From positions 310,001 to 374,000 of the forward strand of contig WPDH01000060.1 of assembly GCA_019137255.1 (NCBI GenBank): 64,000 nt of DNA. Reading direction: 5' to 3'. Origin of the DNA: Corinectria fuckeliana. Lineage: Eukaryota; Ascomycota; Sordariomycetes; Hypocreales; Nectriaceae. Under the pieces are notes generated by a model, which saw only the letters and a list, made by a program, of their open reading frames with translations, was not told the origin of the DNA and did no database searches. How positions within the stretch are numbered: the first letter of the stretch is position 1; every line of letters begins with the position of its first letter. Shown here in pieces: positions 44,269 to 56,269 of the stretch. Made by a program: the position numbers and the translations under genes.

Positions 44269-45936
44269 ACTGCGCTCAAGGCAACAGCAATTGGCCCTCG
44301 ACAGCAACAGCCCGGCCGTCTGCTGGTGTTGCTGTTGGGTTGATCCTGTCGGATGATGGTTGACTCGTAGAAATGGGGAGTTCAAAAACCGTGTCCTGGA
44401 GAAAGCAGTCCCGAGCTGTATCAGGACGGTTCGTGGGGAAGGTAGGATGCTGGTAAGTGCCCCTCGGCATATGTCTTCTACACTTCAGTAGCGGGCTTTC
44501 AATCGCTGCTTCCCTGTCAAAACATTCTGCCCTACGTCGTAGTGTCAACCGGTTTCGGCTTCGTGACGGTACGTGTACACCCCTGAGCTTCAACGAAGGC
44601 TACCTAGTACCTAGGTAGGTTAGATCGAAGAGGCCATGGGTCGAGCCGCTTAGAGGCTAGACGCTGATAATTGACTTCCAAAGGTTTTGGAGACAGTGCG
44701 GTCTTTTCAGACCAATGCTGACAGTGCAAACAGCTTTTTGGACTGTGAGTATGCTTCCTGGCCAGGTTTTCGACAAGATTCACGGGGCGAAGAGGATGCA
44801 ATCAGTGTGCAAGCCCTCGCTTCGAAGGGTATCAGCACGAACCAGAATATCCTCAATTCCCGGGACGGTAGGCAGGAGTATTTTCAGCAAGGATGCCCTC
44901 AAAGCACCCCTTGCATAAGAGGTAGGAGCTCTCGACCTCTGTTCCTTCACTTGCAGTATGCCGGAAGTGTAGATGGCCAAGTAGGTCTATGTCGGTAGCA
45001 GCTGGAGCCGACCGAAATGCAAAGGACGGGCGAGGTTTGAAAACGGAAGGAGTGGCCGAGAGATCAAGAAAGAATTAAGCCGGGGGAAGTCGAATGATAT
45101 ATAGAACTGGCCGAGAGACGAATGTGTCCGATCGAAGAAGAGGTCCAGAAGATTGAGAAGAACAAGTGACGAGGCCCTGGCCTAAATTAGGGCGTCTGGT
45201 GTTTCATGTTCAACTGGCAGGTGCGGCCAGTTCTGCCCTTGGTTCAGGCAGCTGGCAACACTGAGGCAACAGCTGGCGGGCATCCAAAAGGGGGCTGCTA
45301 GTACCAAGAGAAATCAGCGACTGATACGATTGGATAATGTGCTGGGTCCTACAGGGCGTGGATTGAGTAGAATGGTGAAATTTAAATGATGAGATATTTG
45401 ACTACATCGACGTGTTAGTGGATGTGAGGATTGCCCAGAGATATCAAGTATTCGTGAGCAAGCGAAGTGATGAGTGCGCCATTGAATCACGCCGTGAGTC
45501 CTAGATGGGAGACGGGTAGAACCTTTCGTCCTTGATGGCTGCATTGTGTAAAAGACAATTTCCTCTGACAAGGGAGATAGTAAAATTGATAGCAGCATAT
45601 GTATTTCTTCTTCGTTGTGGTGGATGCTGCAGCGCGACACCAGCCCTCTGATATTGAGTCCAACCGCGGTTCCTCACATTTTGGTATACGGGTCAACATG
45701 TCTTGGACCCGGGTCCGCGTTTAGAACGTAGCTGCGTTCGATGTGTTTAATAAAGTGTGCGAGGCTCTATGGAGGATTAACGATGCCGCCGAATAAGCCA
45801 ACGATCTCTCCTCCCATATCATGGTCATCGCGGCGTAGTTGGCTTGTCAGGTTGACGGGCAAGGAGAAGAGAAGTTGTCTAGCCAGTGTCTGATGTGTAA
45901 ATACTTCAAGGCACAACCACCGATCGGTCGCTGGAC
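44269..45936. other. intergenic
   Basis: Upstream flank of the zinc-finger gene and 3' flank of BET2. Frames are short and lack motifs. Confidence 0.45.
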
Positions 45937-46972
45937 TCAACCGATAATTTTCTTCATTATTGTCTTTGGCATGCAATACACTGGGTCTACCATCTCCAGG
46001 CCGGGATAGCCTAGCAGGCTCAGACCCGTGATGCCGAATAGAGTGTGCCAAACATCAACCATATCTCCGGGACGGTCAGAGATACCTCCCTTTTCGACAT
46101 CTTGGCATCTCAAGATAAAGGCAATCAGGGCGTCTCGATCAATCCAGTGGGTGCGGTCGATCATCTCGAGGCTGCTCAGCACCCACCAGCTGTAGCAAAC
46201 GTCTTCCTGTTTCTCCGGTCGGCCGTTGAGGCCGCCGCAGGGGACTTGTCTCTCGCTCAACCAGCGGCCAAGCTTCTCCTTGTCGACCAGGTCCAGGCGC
46301 CCGACGATGGACAATGCGGCAACGCAAGTGAAGATTTGACCCGAGTGTGATTCGTCACCAGGCCCAACGCCATAGCCACCGTCAAAGTTGGCGCAAGCAG
46401 CAATGTGGGCGACGGCCTTGTCAACGTCGACCAAAGACAGTAGTCCCAGGAGAGACAAGGCGTTAAAAGCGCCGTAGAGGAAACGGGTGTCTTCCTCACC
46501 CCACTCATCCCCGGCGAAAGTCCCCGTCTCTTGGTTCTGCAGATCTGCGATGTCTGTTTCTTCATTAGCGGGTGCAGAAGCAGCACTGGGAGACTTGATG
46601 ATACTTACACTGGCCGACCTGTTTCTTCCCCTTGCCTCTGGCCTCCAGCTCATCGAAGGCATCCGTCATAGCCAGAATCTGCACGGCACTTACAGTGGAG
46701 AGCATATGAGCATCGTGGCCAGGCGCGGCACCAAATCCACCGGTATCATGCTGGCACGAGAGCACGAAGTCAATGACATCCTGCCGTGGGAGGGCATCGG
46801 GACGGCCCAGCAGATGGAGCGCGGTCAACCCCCAGTACAGTCCACTGAGCCGCAGGTGCTCTGTGAGCCAATAGTCCAGCTCATCCTTCCTCGTATCCAA
46901 GCTCTGAATATACTTCACATGAGCTTCTGTAGCGAGTTTCAGGTCTTCAGGTGTTTGTTTGGCCTGCGCCAT
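45937..46972 (-). CDS. BET2: Rab geranylgeranyltransferase (GGTase-II) beta subunit
   Basis: Exons 46609-46972 and 45937-46553 give 326 residues, the family length. The 55-nt intron has GTAAGT, GCTAAT and ACAG; its removal gives VGQYIADLQNQETG. The protein shows the repeated alpha-alpha barrel motifs of prenyltransferase beta subunits: CQHDTGGFGAAPGHDAHML, CANFDGGYGVGPGDESHSG, RQVPCGGLNGRPEKQEDVCY and RCQDVEKGGISDRPGDMVDV. The zinc ligands are the Asp and Cys of EDVCYSWW and the His of VDVWHTLFG. With its alpha subunit and Rab escort protein it adds geranylgeranyl groups to the C-terminal cysteines of Rab GTPases for vesicle traffic (family knowledge). Confidence 0.95.
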
Positions 46973-47638
46973 GTTGCCGTGAGAATGCGAAGCAGGTGGT
47001 AGACGGTTTGGCTGGCAAGCTCGGTGGAATTGTCGTCAGAGAATACGCCAAAGACGAGAGGGTTATGTAAGCATGTCCTCGGGATGCCACCATTTCAGGC
47101 CACTCCAAAACCAGGCAACAGCATATAAGTGCCTGCAAACGTACCCTAAACATCAATGCTAGAGGGGGATTGCCACTTATAGCCCACAAATAGAATGCGA
47201 GCTATTCGGGAGGGATTTTATAAGTCCATAGCGAGTTCGTAAGGTAAACAATGTCAAACGGGGTTTGCTTTGTGATCGAAGTTTCAGCTCGAATCCTTCC
47301 AAATTATTTCCCTCGCCTGTAGTAGGGCCAACTGAGGGGATCCTCTAGAATGCATCAGCACTCTTGATTGATTTGTTCCGTCTTCGCCTTTGTCGCAACC
47401 ACTACCCCTCTCAACAGGCCAACTATCATTGACTACCAACAGTCAGCTCAACACCATATTTCTCTCCCTAGCTCAAGACGAGACCCAGCGTTGCGACAAC
47501 CAGGAGAAGCGCCGCTTTGGATCTACATCTTTCTGATCTACCTAGCTTATCAAGAATTGCCTCTCGCCCAACCCCAATCTCAACCGAACATTGAAAATCC
47601 CACATTGGACCATACAACAACGAGATTAATAGTTCAAC
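46973..47638. other. shared promoter of divergent BET2 and hydrolase genes
   Basis: 666 bp with no supported gene. It contains a BamHI-like ggatcc and AT-rich patches only. Confidence 0.5.
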
Positions 47639-48616
47639 ATGGACAGAATGCACCTTGATAGTTTCACCACAAACGACGGCTGTAAGATCGTCTTCCAGTC
47701 GTCGCTATCCCTCAACGCCCTTGCCGGAGACTCTTCCCACCTGACATGTGTACTGCTCATGCACGGCTTCAGTGGTTCTAGCGACTACTTCGTCCGCAAC
47801 TATGATACTCTGAGAGAGTCTCTGTGGGTCATTGCACCCGACATGCGTGGCCACGGGGGATCAGACCGTACCCGCGGAGGATACCATGTTGCCCGCCTAG
47901 CAGCTGATCTTGCGGCTCTGCTGGAGCACATCCGGAAGAAGGCATATAATATCCAGATTGTGCCGGTCGGCTGCTCCATTGGAGCTGCGGTTCTGTGGAC
48001 ATACATTGAGCTTTTTGGCTGTAGCGACTTTGCCGGCGTCGTCTTCGTTGACCAAGCGCCGCTGCAAGATCGATCCTCGTTTGACAGCTGGGACCAGTCT
48101 CTCGCACACACAGGGTGTTACAACGAGGCCACGATGCTAGCCGCGCAGCGCAGCTGGATCGAAGACTCCCAATCAGCCCATCTGGATCTTGTCAAGGGCT
48201 GCCTAGGGTATAGACACGCACCTCAGGCGTCTGACAGGACCACTGCCGAGCAGGAGGCAAAGGACACGAGCTTCTTCACGGATATTAGTGCTTCATGCGA
48301 TCAGACCTGGCTGGCACGTCTGCTGGCGGACCACACGCGATATGATCATCGCGAGGCCACCGAGATGATTACAGTGCCGACGCTCGTCATGGCCGGACGG
48401 CGCTCAGGCTGTTTCCCGCTGGAGGGCATGCTGGAGACGGTACGACGCGTGGAGAAGACAACTCCAGGACTGGCGAGATCATCCATCTTCGAGTCTGGAC
48501 ACTGGCTCTTCTACGAGGAGCCAGAACGATTCAACAGGGAAATCGTCGAGTTTGCGAAGGCGTGTAGGGGATCAGGCGGTAGTTGTCGATACCCTTGGGG
48601 AGATGTGACGTTTTGA
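47639..48616 (+). CDS. alpha/beta-hydrolase fold protein
   Basis: Single exon, 325 residues, ATG at 47639 in cATGGA context. The fold is clear: LLMHGFSGSSDYF (oxyanion region, 39-51), APDMRGHGGSDR (66-77), nucleophile elbow VGCSIGAA (Ser113), FVDQAPLQD (136-144) and the catalytic-His region SGHWLFYEEPERF (His288). The usual acid after strand 7 is not in place: the position reads AGRRSGCFP (252-260) instead of a GxxD pattern. The acid may come from elsewhere, or the enzyme may be a serine-only or degenerate member. No signal peptide is present, so it is cytosolic. The substrate is unknown; soluble non-secreted esterase or lactonase-type activity is plausible. No biosynthetic cluster surrounds it. 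Confidence 0.88.
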   Translation: MDRMHLDSFTTNDGCKIVFQSSLSLNALAGDSSHLTCVLLMHGFSGSSDYFVRNYDTLRESLWVIAPDMRGHGGSDRTRGGYHVARLAADLAALLEHIRKKAYNIQIVPVGCSIGAAVLWTYIELFGCSDFAGVVFVDQAPLQDRSSFDSWDQSLAHTGCYNEATMLAAQRSWIEDSQSAHLDLVKGCLGYRHAPQASDRTTAEQEAKDTSFFTDISASCDQTWLARLLADHTRYDHREATEMITVPTLVMAGRRSGCFPLEGMLETVRRVEKTTPGLARSSIFESGHWLFYEEPERFNREIVEFAKACRGSGGSCRYPWGDVTF

Positions 48617-51600
48617 GATGGACATTCAAGGAGCCTCAGTCTGGAAAATCCCGCAAACCGCTTAAAATAGTATGATACTTTTAACATCGCCGCTTAATTC
48701 CTATGTGAGTAATTGATTGCTTTTGGATATCCTGAAACTCGGGTCTTTGGTTCATCCTATTGCAAAGCTTGATTTGCAAGGTGGGTAGTGGAGAACCGAT
48801 ACATCCGATTCCACGAGACGTGAGGGTTACTACACATGAGGTGAAATTAATTTGAAATAAAAAGGACAAAAAAGAAAGAGCGTACAAGAATCAGTACTTG
48901 TTGGTAGTCACCGAGTGCTCAAACGCCCCTCGTTTTTCTGAAAGGCAGGCGGGATCCCCTAATTCCTCAGGGCTATGGCTGTACTTCGTATGTGCTGGGA
49001 TTTGGTGGTGGAGAGGTTTATCAAGAATGCCAGGGATATGGGACAGACGGGTTATTAGGTCAGGTTAGGTTAGCTACATATCTACTTGGACTAATTAGAC
49101 GATGAAACAAAGCAGGCGAAGAGATCAAATAAAAAAGATGAGACGGGTTGAAGTGGGCTGCTAGGCTTGTGTGAACTGGCAGGGAACTTCAACTCATCGG
49201 GCTATTATCCCGGGGGATGGTCAGTCAGATGCGGAGCCATCGAACGCACAGTTCGTCAGCTTTTTGGGGAACATGGTGGCTTTTATGCGGCAGCAATGGG
49301 ACGAAGAGCAGGGTTGTGCAAGATTAAGGCGACTAAGGCGACCTGGTAACCTGGTTGCCGTAATTGCTTTTATATGCTGAGAGGGCGCAGCCTGGCTAAT
49401 CTGGCAACTGATCGTACTATGTAGGTACTTAGCTTACGAACGTCTCAAGTCCAAGTGCATAGATAGTCTATCCCCTAGTCTAGATTCCCGGGAGAAGCAT
49501 TGCCGGCCCACCGAGTATCCTCTTCGGGCGATGGTGCCGGGGGTTTACTTAAGTAGCTTACTCACATCATCGAATCTGTGCTTTGTAAGTCACGCACGAG
49601 TCGTTTGCCGGGACAAAGACACACTCGAGCTGGATACCGGCAGAAGCCGCAAGAAGGCAACCAACCGAAGCTGCGCTTAGCCTAACTTACCTACCTAGGT
49701 GCCTAATCTGGGTAGTATCTGTACGGAGACTCGGTAACGACGAAATCGATATCACGGACACACGCAGCCCATCACACGCCAAACCCCGCCCGTACGTAAT
49801 GAGTAATGCATGGAGGCACAAGAAGCAGGACGGATGAGGAGGGAATGCACGAGGCCAAGGCTCTCGCATCTCTAATTAGAGCGACGCCACGACAAGCCAC
49901 TTCACTCCGGCACCGACTGACGCTGCTCTGGGCGCGTGTGAGCCAGTCGCCGCGGGACCTCCAAGCTACTAGCAGCAGGGGCGATGGCAATGATGAGATT
50001 TGCTAGGATGTGCTAGTCTAGACTTGCGATAGTACAGAGTAGACCCGCGATGGCGCAGGGCAACCTTACGCAGGGCACGCGCGGGGCAAAGCGCAGGCAG
50101 GGCACAAGCGTGACAGTGGTAGGGTAGGCAAGTAGGAGGCCGTTTGAGGATGGCGACCCCTGAATCGTCAGATCGTATCGGAGGTACGGAGTACATAGTA
50201 ATTAGTTCGATTTGCTGTTGCCTGTCTGGATCCATTCCTTTGCGATGCGCTGCGCTGCTGTGCAAAACCCGACTGGAAGAGGAGCATTGGCAACAGCAAG
50301 AACAGCAGCGGCAAGACAGGCTGTGCCGGCGTGGTCCTTCTGCGCCGCTACGTATTAGTCAAGTCATTGTGCGACAGTTTGGTTTCATGAGGCCGCAAAG
50401 GTGCCAGCACACCTACTTACGGACACCTCAGACGTCGCCGCACTAATCAAGTTAATCCGTAGGTTCGCATGCCTACAAAGTCCACGCCGGCACTCACTTG
50501 TCGCTGCTACTTGTTGCATGTGTGTCTCTCTCCCTCGTTGTCCGCTTTCTAGCTCCGAGTCCGGTAGATAGGTAGGTAGGCAGGCACCTAATTATCCCGG
50601 ATCTCACCACGTAGCTTACATACATGCCACTTCCACGTCCGTCCACGTTCCACATACTGACTTGGGTGAAGCGTACGAAATACCTGTTCTGCCATTGCCA
50701 CTAACTATATGCCACCATTAAGCTGTCCTGGTTTCAAAGGCTAGTCTACATGCCAATAATGCCTGACACCTTCCAGCCATTGACACCCCCCCGACTGCAC
50801 GGACCGGACCCAGCCGCTGATTGGCCGGCTCTGTCGCTGACGCTGACGGTGACGCTTCCGTGCTAATAAACACTCCATAGGAAGAGCTCGGCCGGCTCTA
50901 CTCCGTAACACTGGACTGATACTGGGCCCCCAGCCCTCGACACTAAAAAGGGTACCCGAGTAATAATAACGGAAAGTCATATTAGAGCTGTTCGAAGCTG
51001 GGTGCGAAGTGACGCCCAACGCAACACAACACAACACAGCGCAGCGCTTGAAGGTAGCGTGGGTAGCGTAGGTAGCCTCGGCCGGTCCCTACTACTAGAC
51101 TCCTGTCCTTTTCTCTCCCCCTTTGTCTCTCCGTCTCTCTATTCCCGCCTCTACGCTCTAAATAGGTACTTACTCTGTGCCGCTCTACTCTCCGCTCTCT
51201 TTGCTCTCCTCGCTCTTCGCTGTCTCTCACCACTTTATCATCTGCTGCTCCCCCCCAATGCTGCTGCCCGCCCGTGGATGCCGCCGCCATAGCTGCCCCT
51301 GACGGAGCCCGAATCGTCACCGAGTCGCCGAATCTTTTTCCCATTGCCTTACCTTGCCTAGCCCAGCCCAGGCCCCGTCTTTGCTCTGCCTTTAACCTCC
51401 CTTTACTGCTCCGTACTTCGTACCTTGTCTTGTCTCACCTTGCCTTGTCTCGCCTCGCCTTGCTCGCGCTCGTTCACTTTGCTGCCCGTTCTTGCGCTGT
51501 CCGGAACCCGCAATTCTGATAACCGCCCTGGGCTGTCCCCTCCCTGGGCTCCCCAATCCACTCCGCCCACGCCCACGCCCACGCATATCCGGCGGCAAGC

Positions 51601-51720
51601 GCCTACCTGACCTGCGCCCACGCCTACGCCTGCTTCGTACATACTGCGCCCACACTGCCTCTGTTGTGACAGAGCTCGACGCGAAGCAAGGCCTGCGACG
51701 TCAGCAGCCAGGGCTCCGAA
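48617..51720. other. 3.1-kb gene-free stretch
   Basis: Between the hydrolase and the RhoGAP gene. The first part is AT-rich with ggttaggtta copies near 49060. The last 0.5 kb is strongly pyrimidine-rich (near 51080-51470, with repeated ccttg words), which looks like the promoter of the gene at 51721. Long minus-strand frames here (e.g. 51403-52128) are the shadow of it. Confidence 0.5.
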
Positions 51721-54325
51721 ATGGGACGCAGGGCGGCACCGCAGCCGCTGGCTCTTCAGTCTGATCCCGCCCTGCGCAGAGACGGCCAGCCGACTGCTGA
51801 AACAACAACCACGAGCACCTCTAAAGCCATATCCACCACCAACTCCAATCCCAACACCAATTCCAACTCCGACTCCAACTCCAGCACCAACTCCAGCACC
51901 AATACTACCATCACCAAATCTCCGGGCGTCTCCCCTGCCCGCTCTACGAATATATCGCCCCGATCTCCCCGCTCCCCCTTCCACAGCAGATTCTCCTCGC
52001 TGAGGTCCCAGACCGGCAAGCAAAAGGCCTCCCCCGTCGCAGCAGTCACGCCAGCGACCGTCGCCGCTGCCGCCGCCCCCAGAGACGCCAGAGACGAACC
52101 CAGCCCCCTCGAAGAGCCCTCGGAGCACGCTCCGGACGAGGACACTCCCTCGCTTTATTCCTCCATCTCGTCTGCGTTCGAGCCGTCGCAGCCCACTACG
52201 GGCCCACCTCCCGCCACAACTACCACCACGTCTGCATCGACGCCTTCATCCCAGACCGAGGCCAGGAAGGGAACAAAGAACGGCTTCTTTCACTTCAGCA
52301 AGCCCTCCAAGTCCTTTGGTCACCCTCCACCACATGTCCACCACCACCACCACCGCAACGACCCCGAACCGCGAAATCATATGATGTCGAGAGGAAACTC
52401 CGACGGGCCTAGCCGGCCGAGACACGGAGGTATGTAAAGACTGCCCAAACCTTGAAGAGATCGATCCCAAACAAGTGACTTTCATCCACTTGCGCTTACG
52501 CGACCCTCGATTCCCCCATCCGTCTTCGTCCTTAGCCGCTAACATTTCCGCCCCTTCACATCAGGCCCCTCCTACTCTGAACAATCGCTCCATAAACCCA
52601 CCTCCGCCGACCCTCTGCGAAGCGACGTCTCCGTATCATCTGCTGGCGACTACGACACCGCATCGCCTCAGTCGAACAAGGCGGGCAAGCCGAAGCACTT
52701 CGGCCGCCTGCATCGCACGAGATCAAACCGTGACAGAGAGGGCAAGCCCAATCGCGACAGAGAGGGCAAACCTAACCGCGACAGAGGAGGGACCAGTCCC
52801 GAATTGAAGCCCATCCCTGTGCCAACCCGCGCGCCTGCCAACGCGAATGCCCAAGTGAACGTCCAAGTGAACGCCCAAACGAACGCCCAAACGAACGCCA
52901 ACACGAACGCCAACACGAACACCCAAGCGAACGCCCAAGCCAACACTCAGGCGAACGCCCACGCAAACCACTCCCACTCCCGCGCAAATACTAAAGCCTT
53001 CCGTCACGAACCCGAATTGCATCTCAACTCCATTCCTCTCAGAACCGCACCAGTCGCTCCGGATCGATCCTTCAGAGACATGATGAGCTCCTCCATGCGA
53101 AACAGGTCTGAGGACCGTGGCCCCACTCGAGATCCCTCTGCGAACCGGGACCATCACCGAGATAATCAATCCAGAACGCAGCCATCTTCCTTGAGAGAGA
53201 ATGGAGGCTCTAACTTTCTCAGCGGGCTCAGAAGCTCATCCAACCGAGCAGCCGACATTTTTAGCAAAGGCTTCTTTGGAAAGGGCGGGCGCAGTGGTAA
53301 CGTGGATAGGGAGTCCGCAATCGACGACGAGAATTACCAGCTGAAAGTCATCAACCTTCCCCTGGTCGAGCAGGCTCGCTTGACCAGAATCTCCAAGCGA
53401 CTCGAGGACTCGAGAGATAAGACGGAATTCTGGATGCCCGCTTTCCCCTGGCGCGCTATCGACTACCTCAACTACAAGGGATGCGAGGTAGAAGGTCTTT
53501 ATCGCGTTCCAGGAAGCGGACCTCAGATCAAGAAGTGGCAGAGAAAGTTCGATGAGCGTGAGTAATGACCATCTACCTGATGACGGCAGTGCACCTAACC
53601 GCACGATAGAGTACGATGTCAACCTATTCGAAGAGCACGAGCTCTACGACATAAACATCATCGGTTCAATGCTCAAAGCGTGGCTGAGGGAGTTGCCCGA
53701 CGAGCTGTTCCCCAAAGCAGCGCAAGACCGCATAGCTCGAGAATGTATGGGCGCCGAGGAGGTCCCCGAGCTACTCGTCGAAGAGCTCTCGAATCTCTCG
53801 CCATTCAACTACTACCTCCTCTTCGCCATCACCTGCCACCTTAGTCTTCTTCTCGCGCATTCCGATAAGAACAAGATGGATTTTAGGAACCTCTGCATCT
53901 GCTTCCAGCCGTGCATGAAGATCGATGCCTTCTGCTTCAAGTTCCTCGTATGCGACTGGCGCGGCTGTTGGAAGGGCTGCAAGAACGAGGGCTTGTACAT
54001 TGAGGAGGAATATATGCTCTTCGACCAACCCCCGCCACGCGGCCTGGCTGAACCGCAGCAGCCCAAACCCCAGGAATCCGACAGCGACCGGCAACAGCTC
54101 TCGTCCTCTGACAGCAGCAAGGGATCTGTCCTTAACCCGGCAGACCACAAAGGAAGACTGAAGAAGCAGCACATCCAGATGTCCGCATCCAACGGGAGCG
54201 TCACTTCCAACAACTCATCCCTCTCTACGACCATGACCCTCAACAACGAGCGTGAGCCTGGTAGGAGATCAGGGGACATTCGGCCACTTTCGCCCATAAA
54301 GCCACTCTCGCCTCTTGGATTCTAA
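51721..54325 (+). CDS. RhoGAP-domain protein
   Basis: Exons 51721-52429, 52565-53557 and 53610-54325 give 805 residues; introns 135 nt (GTATGT, CTAAC, TCAG) and 52 nt (GTGAGT, CTAAC, ATAG). The N-terminal 480 residues are low complexity: Asn/Ser/Thr runs, poly-His (PPPHVHHHHHRND), an RDREGKPN duplication and a long Asn-Ala-Gln-Thr repeat (about 316-368). The RhoGAP domain spans about 495-720, with LYRVPGSG (arginine finger), YDVNLFEEHELYD across intron 2, LKAWLRELPDELFP and NKMDFRNLCICF. The last conserved block differs from the usual FGPNL pattern (CFQPCMKID). Such proteins switch off Rho/Cdc42-type GTPases that control polarity and the cell wall. Which GTPase is targeted cannot be told from sequence. 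Confidence 0.92.
52838..52990 (+). repeat. Asn-Ala-Gln/Thr-coding minisatellite in the RhoGAP gene
   Basis: About a dozen imperfect copies of a 12-bp aacgcccaaacg-type unit, coding for NAQT/NANT/NAQA repeats. All variation is in whole codons, so the frame is preserved. Confidence 0.8.
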
Positions 54326-55194
54326 AGCGACGTCTTTCGACTGAACCACCGAAACCTATATATCCCCCCCTTCCGCAATTATACGCCAGGCGGAGTTCGT
54401 GTATACATGATTTTAGCATTAGCCGACTTACGATACCACGCCGTTTATGACACATTTATTTTTCAACTCGTTGACACCTTTCCTTCGCTTCAAACACCAG
54501 CAACCTGTCTCCGTGATGCGCACACCGGATACGATGAGAGAGATAAACGCTACCTCGCCAAGTTTCGGAAGCAAACAAAACAACCAAGGTTTGCTGGTTG
54601 GTATACCTATCGTCGCATTATTGACGGGGGACGTTTCAGTGTTTCTCCCATCCCAAACAACATATGGACTCTTGCACAGCCGCCAGCCTTCTCGTTCTGT
54701 TGCTCTTTTTTTATTCTATCTCTTCCACTCTTGAGCATTGCGATTACGTCCACCTCTTTTTCAAACAGGAGCTCTTTCATGCGAGCGAATGCGGACGATG
54801 ACGAGGATGAGGCTTGCTTAGAGGGAAGAAAATGGTGGTGGTGGCATGAAGGTTGCAATTCGTTATTATCTTTTTTGGTGCCCGCGTTTACTCTCAGTGC
54901 GCGGGCTCGGGAGGACGACTGTGTACACCAGCAAGGAGCATGTACAGGGGATTTAATGGAGGAGTTTGAAGTTACTGGGAGAAATTGAGGAAGATAGCAC
55001 GCAACAAAAGGGCGTAGCGGACTTTTCTCATTCCAAGTTGCACGTCCGAACCCTCCCCCATCCATAGCTTTTGATGCTGATTCTTTAACGCCTGACCCTG
55101 AACGCCGCAGTCATGCTCAACAGACTGAAAAGGTTTTGACTCGTATCCGGGCCTTTGTTCTGAGCCCCCCCATCCCTTCCTGCCCCCCCTACTT
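54326..55194. other. intergenic, convergent 3' ends
   Basis: Between the RhoGAP gene and RRS1. A 193-codon plus-strand frame (54407-54988) has no recognisable features and lies in the likely 3' trailer. Confidence 0.45.
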
Positions 55195-55791
55195 CTAAGC
55201 CTTCTTGCCAGCCTTGTCCGCGGCGACCTTTTGGTTCTTCCTCATCATGCGCTCGTTGCGCTTGACCTTCTCTTTCCGCTCTCTCCGCCCGTCTCCCCGA
55301 ACGCTGGTGCCCTCCTTGCGCTTCCTCTCGGCCTCCATGTCGACCTCGACGACCCAGTCGTTCTCACCCTTCTTGTTCATGGCTTGATAACCCCACTTGC
55401 GCTTCCACTCGCCACTCTCCTCATCGTAGACGAGGTTCTGGCGCTGCTCGCGCGTCTTGGCCTTGATGCCCTTCTTGGCGGCGAAGCGCTCCCACTTAGT
55501 CGGGGGCTTGGGCTGCGGCGCCGGCTTCTCGCGCGGGAGGCGGGTGCTGGGCTGCGGCAGCGTCAGCAGGACGCCGTCGGTCGTCGAGGTGAGCGGGCAT
55601 GTGGTGAGGAGCTGGTTGACGAGGGACTGGGCGCCGTCGCGGGCGAGCTCGGCGAGGGACTGCTCGAGTGCCGCGGGGTCGAGCTCGACGGGGTTGGGGT
55701 CTTCGGCCATCAGGTGGCCGAGGTCGAAGGTGTAGGGCGTCGCCTTCTGGACTGCGACCGGCAGCTTCGGTTTTGAGCCTGGGATCGACAT
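55195..55791 (-). CDS. RRS1: ribosome biogenesis protein Rrs1
   Basis: Single exon, 198 residues. The ATG at 55791 is chosen because MSIPGSKPKLPVAVQKATP aligns with the family start; upstream frame codons have no ATG. Family blocks are PYTFDLGHLMAEDPNPVEL (19-37), LPREKPAPQPKPPTKWERFA (about 86-105), KKGIKAKTREQRQNLVYDEE and the WGYQAMNKKGENDWVVEV stretch, then a very basic tail. Rrs1 works with Rpf2 to bring the 5S RNP into pre-60S particles in the nucleolus (family knowledge). It is divergent from the mS29 gene with about 480 bp between starts. Confidence 0.93.
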   Translation of the reverse strand: MSIPGSKPKLPVAVQKATPYTFDLGHLMAEDPNPVELDPAALEQSLAELARDGAQSLVNQLLTTCPLTSTTDGVLLTLPQPSTRLPREKPAPQPKPPTKWERFAAKKGIKAKTREQRQNLVYDEESGEWKRKWGYQAMNKKGENDWVVEVDMEAERKRKEGTSVRGDGRRERKEKVKRNERMMRKNQKVAADKAGKKA

Positions 55792-56269
55792 GGCGGAGGC
55801 GTGTGGTGGTCGTGCTTTGGGAAAGTGAGGTGATGCTTCCAGTCGGTGAAGCAGCCTGTGAGCGATTGGCAAGGTCCTCGACAATTGCCTTGGTTGTTGT
55901 GGTAGCTAGATTCAAGAATCCAACCTTTGCTTCTTCTTTCGCGGATCTGCTTCTGGGAACTTTTTTCGGCGCCGCCAATTTTTTGGTCGATAAGAGATGC
56001 TTGGTCGTCGGATCAAGTGGACAACGGTTTTTCCGGGTGCGCCAAGGCTACAGACCAATCAGCGTCCTCTAAGAGCCACCCACCCCTGTCAGCTTCGCGG
56101 GTGTGTCGTTAATCCTCGAGATTTTCGTCCCATTGAACCTCACAGCCCAAGACGACGGCGAGAACAGCATGCACAACCGGCCCAATTGGCGCCAAATGCG
56201 ACGATAACCGACCCGCCTGCTCCAGACAAAAACGAGGGCCTCCCTCCCGCCATCCTCGACCCCGGCATA
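55792..56269. promoter_or_regulatory. bidirectional promoter, RRS1 / mS29
   Basis: 478 bp between divergent starts of a cytosolic ribosome-biogenesis gene and a mitochondrial ribosomal protein gene. Individual sites were not identified. Confidence 0.5.

Noticed and set aside
44604..44998. Frames upstream of the zinc-finger gene on both strands
   Set aside because: No ATG-led frame with splice support; likely leader or spacer.
51403..52128. 241-codon Gly-rich minus-strand frame
   Set aside because: Reverse complement of the pyrimidine-rich promoter and Ser/Thr/Asn-rich start of the RhoGAP gene.
54407..54988. 193-codon frame after the RhoGAP gene
   Set aside because: Falls in the expected 3' trailer, no motif, no splice context.
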